DNA from: Porticoccaceae bacterium UBA1989
GTDB lineage: Bacteria > Pseudomonadota > Gammaproteobacteria > Pseudomonadales > Porticoccaceae
DNA length: 14,492 bases
Reading direction: 5' to 3'
Assembly (NCBI GenBank): GCA_002335945.1
Contig: DDDD01000026.1
Location: 1 to 14,492, forward strand
A model generated the notes under the pieces. It did no database searches. It worked only from the letters and a program-made list of their open reading frames with translations, and was not told where the DNA came from. Made by a program: the position numbers and the translations under genes. Position 1 is the stretch's first letter, and each line of letters starts with the position of its first letter. Positions 1-5,888 of the stretch are shown in pieces.

Positions 1-17
1 TCCCGCCGCCTCCACCA
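1..17 (+). ncRNA. ssrA: 3' end of tmRNA (ssrA), partial
   Basis: The first 17 bases read as the 3' strand of a T-stem (CCCGC), a seven-base acceptor strand (CGCCTCC), discriminator A and encoded CCA. This is the layout of gammaproteobacterial tmRNA 3' ends; from memory it differs from the Pseudomonas one by about one base. The acceptor U at the third position would give the G3-U pair that alanyl-tRNA synthetase reads in tmRNA. tmRNA with SmpB rescues stalled ribosomes. Only the 3' tip lies in the window, so a tRNA-Ala is the main alternative, but the T-stem CCCGC fits tmRNA better. A terminator follows within about 10 bases, as expected for the end of an RNA gene. Confidence 0.7.
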
Positions 18-25
18 AAAACCAG

Positions 26-55
26 AAAAGGTCACCCGAAAGGGTGGCCTTTTTT
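26..55 (+). terminator. Rho-independent terminator after tmRNA
   Basis: The stem GGTCACCC (30-37) pairs with GGGTGGCC (42-49), with one G-T wobble, closing a GAAA tetraloop (38-41). It is flanked by AAAA upstream and a six-T run (50-55) downstream. It would end the transcript of the RNA gene at the window's left edge. Confidence 0.85.
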
Positions 56-204
56 GGTTTCTGGCTGCTACTGGGAATGAACATACGGAGCGGGTTCAGC
101 TGAGCCACACTTTTTACTGAGAGGGTGGCGAGACAACAGGGGAGCGCAACCACGGCAGCCGCCTCGTATTCAATAAGGGGTGAGGGCAAAGCCAGAATGA
201 TTGA

Positions 205-768
205 GGCTATACATGGGTCTTTGCTAACAAGGCTAACTTGGGTATTAGCCAGCTTGTTTTATCCGGTGAATCCGGGGGTGGCAATCTTGCACTAGCCACC
301 TGCTTAAACGCTAAGAGAATAAACAAGTTACACCTTGTAGATGGTGTTTATGCGATGTGCCCAATGATTTTCAATGCTAATAATAACAAGAGCCCTGAGT
401 ACCCTTCGCAGATTGAGAATGATGGTTATTTTATAAATTACCCTACCATTCAACTTTGCGCCTCGCTTTATGATCCGGGCAATACCGAGGCTGAGAATCC
501 ACTATGCTGGCCTATAACAGCCTCCAAAGAGGATCTGTCTGGTCTGCCGCCCCATATGATTTCTGTCAACGAGATGGATATCTTTCGCGATGAAGGTCTA
601 AGGTATTACCGGAATTTGCTAACCGCAGGGGTTAGGGCAAGTAGTCGAACAGTGAATGGAACCTGTCACAGTGGTGATGTGAATTTTCCGGCTGCTGCGC
701 CAGATATCTTTGCCGCAACCCTTTCGGATATCTATGGATTTACACGTTCGCTTTCCACCACTGAATAG
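205..768 (+). pseudogene. 5'-truncated alpha/beta hydrolase (HSL-type esterase family)
   Basis: The reading frame encodes the C-terminal part of an alpha/beta-hydrolase fold-3 (hormone-sensitive lipase type) esterase. The nucleophile Ser sits in GESGGG (Ser codon 271-273), with a candidate acid Asp in NEMD (577-579) and the His in CHSGD (667-669). Similarity to the family is already visible from about 205 (GYTWVFANKA), well before the first usable start (TTG at 238), so the TTG is unlikely to be a true start. In the same frame TGA stops lie at 181 and 202, and the HGG oxyanion-hole region and N-terminal cap are missing. The active protein usually has roughly 300-370 residues; about 188 codons remain. 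There is no convincing ribosome-binding site. Best read as a decayed gene cut at its 5' end, next to the ssrA end. A shorter expressed protein cannot be ruled out but would lack the oxyanion hole. Confidence 0.75.
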
Positions 769-871
769 CTAAATCCCTCTCCTTTAAAAATAACTCGTGA
801 CCCTGTTAATACCGAGAGAGACTCTCTGCGTAAAATACTCACTAGTGACATATAACCGAATAAGCCAACGA

Positions 872-1567
872 CTAAATTTGGCTGCCATTCAACACATAGT
901 TCAGGATAAGCCAGCAATGGCTTAGTGCGCCAACTAAAACAAAGCAATGCCAAATGGCATGGTTAAACGGAATGGCTTTAGTGACATAAAAAATAACACC
1001 GATGGTATAGGCGGCACCTCCACCCAATAGTAATATAATTCCTGATGGCTCAATCACCAGAAGAAGCTCATAAATTACAAATATCGAAGACCACCCCATG
1101 GCCACGTAAGTGCAAACAGAAAACCATTTAAAACGTCCGGCAAAAAAAGCTTTAAAAGCAACGCCAGCCAGTGCAGCACACCAAATAACAGTAAGCAGTG
1201 CAGTTGCCGCCACAGTATTTAATGAGATAGTTAAAAGAGGCGTGTAGGTGCCAGCAATTAGCAGGTAAATCGCAGAATGATCAATGCGTTTTAAAATTTT
1301 CTTTGTAGTGGGCTCGGTTGCTGAGTGATACAAAGTGGACGTCAAAAACATCAATATTAAACTGATACCATAAACTACTGTGCCTGTTTTCTGTAGCACG
1401 CTGTAATCGGCCGGTAGTATGGTAATCATATAGATCAATGCGGCGACTGAGATTAGTAAGCCAAGCCCATGGGATAGAGCATTCGCCAATTCTTCTGCGG
1501 CTGAATAAGAGGGCGCGGTAGTACTATTAAGATTAAGAGAATAGGTTTGGTTCAAGTGCGTTCTCAC
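872..1567 (-). CDS. Hemolysin III / PAQR family integral membrane protein
   Basis: A 231-residue protein of the hemolysin III (TrhA/YqfA) branch of the PAQR/CREST superfamily, in the inner membrane with about seven helices. The superfamily's metal-site signature is present: S77-x3-H81 (STLYH), Asp96-His97 in the second conserved block, and H203-x3-H207 (HAIWH) near the C-terminus. CREST members include eukaryotic alkaline ceramidases and the adiponectin receptors, which hydrolyse amide bonds. Bacterial members are linked to membrane lipid homeostasis or cytolysis, but their reaction is not settled. The start is a GTG with no clear Shine-Dalgarno; the next Met (residue 47) falls inside the first helix, so the GTG or a nearby TTG is used. 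The gene stands alone behind the SDR gene, separated by 161 nt and a hairpin. The nearby ceramidase gives a possible shared sphingolipid or membrane theme, but this is inference. Confidence 0.88.
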   Translation of the reverse strand: MRTHLNQTYSLNLNSTTAPSYSAAEELANALSHGLGLLISVAALIYMITILPADYSVLQKTGTVVYGISLILMFLTSTLYHSATEPTTKKILKRIDHSAIYLLIAGTYTPLLTISLNTVAATALLTVIWCAALAGVAFKAFFAGRFKWFSVCTYVAMGWSSIFVIYELLLVIEPSGIILLLGGGAAYTIGVIFYVTKAIPFNHAIWHCFVLVGALSHCWLILNYVLNGSQI

Positions 1568-1615
1568 GTCGTATAGGTTTCAGAGAAAAGAATTTACAAA
1601 AACTCTGGTACAAAA

Positions 1616-1642
1616 CCACTTAACTTAATAGTGGCTTTTTTT
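1616..1642. terminator. Possible weak terminator between SDR and PAQR genes
   Basis: CCACT (1616-1620) and AGTGG (1630-1634) form a five-pair stem with a nine-base AT-rich loop. A run of seven T follows on the + strand (1636-1642) and TTTT on the minus strand. It lies about 90 nt downstream of the SDR stop codon and could end that transcript, but the stem is short and the call is tentative. Confidence 0.4.
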
Positions 1643-1728
1643 AATACGCGTTCACTCGACGATGGGATCTATAAATTTAATTTTGTGTTATTAGCTTTCT
1701 AATATTTAATACCCGATTGTTGGGCTAA

Positions 1729-2748
1729 TTAAACATCAAATCCATTGGCACGATACCATGTCAATGCATCTTCAATGCACTCCTCAACGCTTGGCACATG
1801 GTAATCGAGCTCATACTGCGCTTTATAACTGAGTGCGTACTGCGGGCAGGACATGTATCTTGCCTGACCAGGGTTCATGTCAGGCGCATTATTGGTTAGC
1901 TCTGAGAGCCATTCACAAACCTGAGCATAGGCAACAAACATCGATTTTGGTGCTGTCAGGCGAGGTGGCTTAGCATCAATTGCCAGCGCCATGCGGCCAA
2001 ACATATCAGCATATGAAATATTATTATCTGGCATGCCAGCGCAAAGGTACCCTTCGCCTGAGCGGCCTTTTTCGGCAGCCTTGATTTGAGCGCGAGCGAC
2101 TTCAGCTACATGACAAAAAGAGCCGCCACCCGGCGGAGAGAATGGCATTTTCCCCTCAGCCAAATCGAAAAATACTCTGCCAAGCTGGAGGGTATAGTCA
2201 TAAGGGCCGATCATAAATCCTGGGTAAATAAACACCACATCTAATGTATTAGCATTGTGGTATCCCCGCAGTCGAATCTCAGCTTCACGTTTGGTGTCGC
2301 CATAGTTGTACCCCATATTGTTAAAATTATAGTGGCCAGATAACTCATCATAACTACCCCCAGTTGGGTTATAGCCCAATACATCTAATGTACTCGTATG
2401 CACCAATCTTTTTACATTGTGCTTTACACATGCCTCAGCCACATTAATGGTGCCATCGACATTAATCCGGGTTTGCCGAGCGAAACTACGGGTCCAAAAT
2501 GAGGTATCTGCTGCAACATGAAAGACGTACTCACAGCCTTCTACGATGGCATCAACTTCTTCTGCGATTGTGATATCGGCAAACATAAATTCTACCGGAA
2601 GATCCTTGATATATTTAGTCTCAGAACCATGCATGCCTGATGCTCGTACATCCCAGCCATGCTTCACAAGTTCATGTACCAAATTCGTACCTAGGAACCC
2701 AGTAGCACCTGTGACTAAGCATTTTGTTTTTATATCATTCTTAATCAT
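1729..2748 (-). CDS. Extended SDR, NAD(P)-dependent epimerase/dehydratase-like oxidoreductase
   Basis: An extended short-chain dehydrogenase/reductase. The most likely start is the ATG at 2748 (339 residues). An upstream ATG at 2829 would run through the ceramidase stop and add 27 residues before the Rossmann core, which is less likely. Numbered from 2748, the dinucleotide-binding motif GATGFLG is at residues 14-20, the catalytic Ser near 119 (HTSTLD), and YxxxK is Y149-GDT-K153. The C-terminal part is the substrate-binding half, as in dihydroflavonol reductase, 3-beta-hydroxysteroid dehydrogenase and HpnA-like proteins. There is no signal peptide, so it acts in the cytoplasm. It follows the ceramidase by 13 nt and is probably co-transcribed and translationally coupled. 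Bacterial ceramide reductase (CerR) is also an atypical extended SDR, so action on a long-chain base, keto-ceramide or other lipid is possible. The exact substrate cannot be read from the sequence. Confidence 0.85.
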   Translation of the reverse strand: MIKNDIKTKCLVTGATGFLGTNLVHELVKHGWDVRASGMHGSETKYIKDLPVEFMFADITIAEEVDAIVEGCEYVFHVAADTSFWTRSFARQTRINVDGTINVAEACVKHNVKRLVHTSTLDVLGYNPTGGSYDELSGHYNFNNMGYNYGDTKREAEIRLRGYHNANTLDVVFIYPGFMIGPYDYTLQLGRVFFDLAEGKMPFSPPGGGSFCHVAEVARAQIKAAEKGRSGEGYLCAGMPDNNISYADMFGRMALAIDAKPPRLTAPKSMFVAYAQVCEWLSELTNNAPDMNPGQARYMSCPQYALSYKAQYELDYHVPSVEECIEDALTWYRANGFDV

Positions 2749-2761
2749 TAAGGCTATCTCA

Positions 2762-4768
2762 TTAGCGAATAGTAAAGGTATCTGAAGTAGCGTCGAACGG
2801 TTTTGTACTGCCATCTGATAGAGCAACAAAGCCAGTATGTTTCATTCTATATTGGCCTGCCATCGTATCGTCTAGGGTATCCCAAGAGAGTTGAGCAAGT
2901 AACGGTTTCAATTTTTTCTCTTTTGACCAGCGAATTTTAGTTGACCAATCATGGTCGTCAGCGACCTTCACCCAACTCTGCCCCTGTAGCATTTCGACAC
3001 TCATAAAATAGTCATCACGATTGTAATGGGCGGTAGGGTTGCCAGAATAAAAACGGGTGGTAACGGTCTCGCCGCCTGTGTAGATTTTTTGCTCTAAGGG
3101 TAAAGGACGGTCAAAATTAGTCGCTTCAGTACGTCGATTGAGGCCTCCATCATGAAGTTTCAGCATCGGTGATTTGCCACGCCAGTCATCATAGGCTAGG
3201 GGCGAGTTCAAAACTGTTTGCTGCTGCAACGAAGTGGCTAGTTGGGCGGCAACCTGTTGGTAAGCAGGCAAGGTCCAGCGACCATGCAATGTGTGACCGG
3301 CTTCATATTGCTGTAGGTCGTATTCTTCCGGGGTAGTGACGTAACCCGCGTAGCCGTTTGAATAACCCGCAAGTACAACATCGGTAGCCCAATCGCCCAA
3401 CTGCGCCTTTACGGTTTGTCTGAGCCGGCGGCCTGCCATAGTCGTAACCTCAGCGGGTAGGGCGAGAATCGCAAGTTGACCTATTCTGGCAACAGTGACT
3501 GAGCGTATTTGTGATTGCAAAGGTGGGTTACTTGATCCTGTTTCAAATAAAACAGCTTTTGGCGATTGGCATCGCCTTACAGCATCGGTGGATTTTGGCG
3601 CGCCAGTAATTATTTTGATCAGAAAGTCGAGAAACATACTTTGTTCGGTCATGCCTTCTTTAAACAGAAAATGACCACCACCATCTTCAGTCGATCCGCC
3701 AGCAAAAGAATATCCATAGGCCGAAGGGCAGGTGTGTTGCGTGCCCTGCCCAGAAAATGTATCAGTTACCTCAAAGTGCGATAAATCGACATAGACCTGA
3801 CGATAATCGATTTTCCCTTTTAGCAACTCACTGGCATTGGTGAAAAGTTCTAGTGCCACCTCAACCTGTCTCTCTCCAATAATTTTTGTGCTGTCAAAAT
3901 CATCCTTGCCAGGGCCAGTATTATTGAGGTTTAGATTCGGCGTTACATCGCCGGGATTTGACTGGGCGAAGGCGGCCACAAATTCATTGTCTTGCTTATA
4001 GGTAACGCCGTTTTGGCGCTCTACATTAAGCGATGCATAGCCCTTGTTATCGCCTGAAATCAGTCGATTAAAAAAGGTCATCGAGGTTGGGTGAACGGGG
4101 AGCCAGTTTAGTAAGCCAATATCACCGCTCTGATCGACAAACTTTAGGAGGGTCATGTCTTTATCAATCGAGTCAGAGTACTGTTTTCGTTCGGCTTCGG
4201 GGTTTTGTTGATAGGCAATCAACGACCGATTAATGCCGGCGTTTTCTACCCGCCCTCTATTTATGTAGATATTGCCCGGTTCTAAATCTTCATGGGCTTT
4301 GCCGATCGACTCAACAATGCCGTCGACAATGCTGTTGAAGTGCTGTGGGTAGAAGCCTCCGTCTAATCCTAGGTCTGTACGGGAGTGCCAATAGCCGGTT
4401 GGAGCTGCGTGTGTGTGGGTTGCGCTGATAATGACATTGTCGATTTGATATTGATCTGCGTATTGGTCCTTCAGACGACTCAAAACCTCAAGAGTAATAT
4501 GGTGTTCAATACTTCCAATATCGGCAGTCACGAAGACAATGCGCCTGTTGAGTTGAGCATCGGCGATGATAAACGCTCTCGCCTTTTGACGAATATGAAT
4601 ACCTTCTGAAATTTGGTCTTCTCGACCAAACCCCCACAATTGAATCCCAAATGCCGGGCCGGTAATGTCTGACATACCGCGACCGATGAGGTACTCATAG
4701 GGCTCTTCGCTATACGCGTTTATCGGCATTAATAACAATGTTATGAATAGGGTCAGCGCTTTTTTCAT
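2762..4768 (-). CDS. Secreted neutral/alkaline non-lysosomal ceramidase
   Basis: A 668-residue protein, matching the length of the Pseudomonas enzyme (about 670), which splits ceramide into sphingoid base and fatty acid. A signal peptide (KK, hydrophobic stretch, cut near residue 20 at AYS/EE) points to export. The zinc-site motifs are present: HTH at 118-120 (ATHTHAAP), His226 in VHPTSM, Glu440 in ALPAEVTT, and Tyr476 in NGYAGYVTT. Family blocks around SDNKGYA-like (GDNKGYA, 239-245), FVAAFAQSNPGD and YSFAGGSTEDG are intact. The C-terminal immunoglobulin-like domain covers about residues 510-668. One oddity: the nucleophilic Ser of the G-D-x-S-P-N motif is Thr276 here (GDVTPN, codon ACG). 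The start is the ATG at 4768 with only a weak GAG-type ribosome site. It is first in a two-gene unit with the SDR and lies downstream of gntR in the same direction, 193 nt away. Family assignment is firm; activity on ceramide needs care because of Thr276. Confidence 0.93.
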   Translation of the reverse strand: MKKALTLFITLLLMPINAYSEEPYEYLIGRGMSDITGPAFGIQLWGFGREDQISEGIHIRQKARAFIIADAQLNRRIVFVTADIGSIEHHITLEVLSRLKDQYADQYQIDNVIISATHTHAAPTGYWHSRTDLGLDGGFYPQHFNSIVDGIVESIGKAHEDLEPGNIYINRGRVENAGINRSLIAYQQNPEAERKQYSDSIDKDMTLLKFVDQSGDIGLLNWLPVHPTSMTFFNRLISGDNKGYASLNVERQNGVTYKQDNEFVAAFAQSNPGDVTPNLNLNNTGPGKDDFDSTKIIGERQVEVALELFTNASELLKGKIDYRQVYVDLSHFEVTDTFSGQGTQHTCPSAYGYSFAGGSTEDGGGHFLFKEGMTEQSMFLDFLIKIITGAPKSTDAVRRCQSPKAVLFETGSSNPPLQSQIRSVTVARIGQLAILALPAEVTTMAGRRLRQTVKAQLGDWATDVVLAGYSNGYAGYVTTPEEYDLQQYEAGHTLHGRWTLPAYQQVAAQLATSLQQQTVLNSPLAYDDWRGKSPMLKLHDGGLNRRTEATNFDRPLPLEQKIYTGGETVTTRFYSGNPTAHYNRDDYFMSVEMLQGQSWVKVADDHDWSTKIRWSKEKKLKPLLAQLSWDTLDDTMAGQYRMKHTGFVALSDGSTKPFDATSDTFTIR

Positions 4769-4890
4769 AAGAGTTCTCGTGGCTAGCTCGGTTGCAACGC
4801 ATGAATACTATCATGCCGATGGATAACCCAATAGCGTGGCCAAAATAAGGCTTACTTAAGGCGTTTTTAGGTTAGCAAGCGTGCGTATCG

Positions 4891-4906
4891 CCCGTGTTAA
4901 CTCGGG
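4891..4906. promoter_or_regulatory. Imperfect palindrome upstream of the ceramidase gene
   Basis: A 16-bp inverted repeat, CCCGTGTTAACTCGGG, matches its own reverse complement at 14 of 16 positions and centres on GTTAAC. It lies about 125 nt upstream of the ceramidase start in the gntR-ceramidase gap. No T-run follows on the minus strand, so it is more likely an operator than a terminator of gntR. Which protein would bind it is unknown. Confidence 0.35.
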
Positions 4907-4944
4907 TGCAGGGGGCTGGCGGACAGGGAGTCAGCCAAGGTGTC

Positions 4945-4955
4945 GGTCTAAGACC
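4945..4955. promoter_or_regulatory. Short palindrome GGTCTAAGACC just after gntR
   Basis: GGTCT and AGACC flank a single central A, giving a perfect 11-bp odd palindrome 6 nt beyond the gntR stop codon. The arms are too close to fold as a terminator hairpin. The form resembles operators of GntR/HutC-family regulators such as PhnF (TGG-N6-CCA type), so it may be a binding site of the neighbouring regulator in front of the ceramidase unit. Tentative. Confidence 0.3.
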
Positions 4956-4961
4956 AAAAGG

Positions 4962-5681
4962 CTAGGTAAGGTGAACCGAGTACACGAAGTTCTCTGAACT
5001 GCAGTAGGCAGTGCTTAATTCAACAACACGACCATCAATATTGACGCTGCTGCGTTCAATCATTAACACCGGTGAACCCTGGGGCAAATCTAAGTGGCCC
5101 GCATAGGCCTTGGGGATTTCTACAGCGCGTACCTCATCATTCACTGACATGATGGTAATGCCATATTGCTCTTGATAGAGCATGTAGAGGGCATTGGGTA
5201 GCTTGGTGTTCTTGTCGATATCGGGAAAGATCGACAGTGGCTGGATTATTTTTTCTATGATCGCTGGTTTGTTATGAATAGACCTTACGCGCATCAATTC
5301 AACAACAGATTCTTTGCTATCTAGATTCAATTTTTTGGCTTCATCTTTAGACACCTTTCGGCGAGATGAAGAGAGAACGATGGTCTCCGGAATAAGGGTT
5401 GTGCCCTGAGGTTCGCGAAGTCTAAAGAATCGAAATAGGTCACTCTCTTGGGTATGTTCTGCGACAAAGGTGCCTTTTCCTTGCTGTCGTTCGAGCATTT
5501 TTTCAGCAACCATCTGATTAAGCGCTTTGCGAACGGTACCCTGACTCACGCCAAGTTCCTCCGCTAGCAGCATCTCACTCGGCAGCAGCTGCGAGGGTTT
5601 CCAATAACCCTCTACCAGGCGCGCGGTCAGTAGGTCATAGACCTGCTTATATAGGGGCTGAAAACCTGCACTTAATGACAT
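4962..5681 (-). CDS. GntR-family transcriptional regulator, HutC/FarR subfamily (UTRA domain)
   Basis: A 239-residue regulator. Residues 7-73 are the GntR winged helix-turn-helix (LPSEMLLAEELGVSQGTVRKAL, then the wing with QQGKGTFV). About residues 90-237 form a UTRA effector-binding domain, typical of the HutC/FarR subfamily. These proteins bind small ligands (sugar phosphates, urocanate, phosphonates, fatty acyl compounds) and mostly repress neighbouring catabolic genes until the ligand appears. The start at 5681 has a good ribosome site, GAAAGGA (minus strand of 5688-5694), and an extended -10 about 30 nt upstream. It sits between the TonB-dependent receptor and the ceramidase-SDR unit, all in the same direction, so these are its likeliest targets. 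Its ligand is not evident from the sequence; a lipid- or sugar-derived product of the locus is the reasonable guess. Confidence 0.92.
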   Translation of the reverse strand: MSLSAGFQPLYKQVYDLLTARLVEGYWKPSQLLPSEMLLAEELGVSQGTVRKALNQMVAEKMLERQQGKGTFVAEHTQESDLFRFFRLREPQGTTLIPETIVLSSSRRKVSKDEAKKLNLDSKESVVELMRVRSIHNKPAIIEKIIQPLSIFPDIDKNTKLPNALYMLYQEQYGITIMSVNDEVRAVEIPKAYAGHLDLPQGSPVLMIERSSVNIDGRVVELSTAYCSSENFVYSVHLT

Positions 5682-5711
5682 GTTGTTTCCTTTCGAATTC
5701 TTTGATGGCGA

Positions 5712-5720
5712 ATCATATCA
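5712..5720 (-). promoter_or_regulatory. Extended -10 promoter element for gntR
   Basis: On the minus strand TGATATGAT reads as an extended -10 (TGn followed by TATGAT, hexamer 5712-5717). Transcription would begin near 5705, giving a leader of about 24 nt that holds the GAAAGGA ribosome site. The -35 region is poor, which an extended -10 can tolerate. Confidence 0.5.
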
Positions 5721-5760
5721 CCGCTGTATCTGTTTTACTTTTCTTGTTTAGTCCGGGTAG

Positions 5761-5797
5761 CGGTCTAATTCTAGGCCGAGGTCATTGTGTGGCCTAG
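5761..5797. promoter_or_regulatory. Inverted repeats upstream of gntR
   Basis: CGGTCTA-ATTC-TAGGCCG (5761-5778) is an 18-bp inverted repeat with one mismatch. Its right arm CTAGGCC (5771-5777) is also inverted as GGCCTAG at 5791-5797, with centres 20 bp apart, i.e. two helical turns. The elements lie about 45-80 nt upstream of the proposed gntR -10 and between it and the receptor terminator. They look like binding sites for a dimeric regulator, possibly GntR itself; no direct proof. Confidence 0.4.
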
Positions 5798-5844
5798 GAG
5801 CCCTAGAATAGCGCAATAAACCAGTAATTTTTATAAATAGGCAT

Positions 5845-5873
5845 AAAAAAAGGGGCGATAAACGCCCCTTTTA
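5845..5873 (-). terminator. Strong terminator of the TonB-dependent receptor gene
   Basis: On the minus strand the stem AGGGGCG/CGCCCCT (5863-5869 with 5851-5857) closes a five-base loop and is followed by seven T. A-rich bases on the other side allow it to work in both directions. It lies about 20 nt past the receptor stop codon, so the receptor and gntR are separate transcription units. Confidence 0.88.
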
Positions 5874-5888
5874 ACAGTGCTACAGCTT

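Noticed and set aside
90..98. GCGGGTTCA resembling a tmRNA/tRNA T-arm, possible duplicated att site
   Set aside because: The matching CCCGC stem half and acceptor do not follow, so nine bases of similarity is not enough to call a repeat.
2749..2829. Longer SDR protein starting at 2829
   Set aside because: It would overlap the ceramidase end by 68 bases and add 27 residues with no known role before the Rossmann motif; the ATG at 2748 places GATGFLG at residues 14-20, as usual.
4945..4955. GGTCTAAGACC as a terminator of gntR
   Set aside because: Arms separated by a single base cannot form a hairpin loop and no T-run follows on the minus strand.
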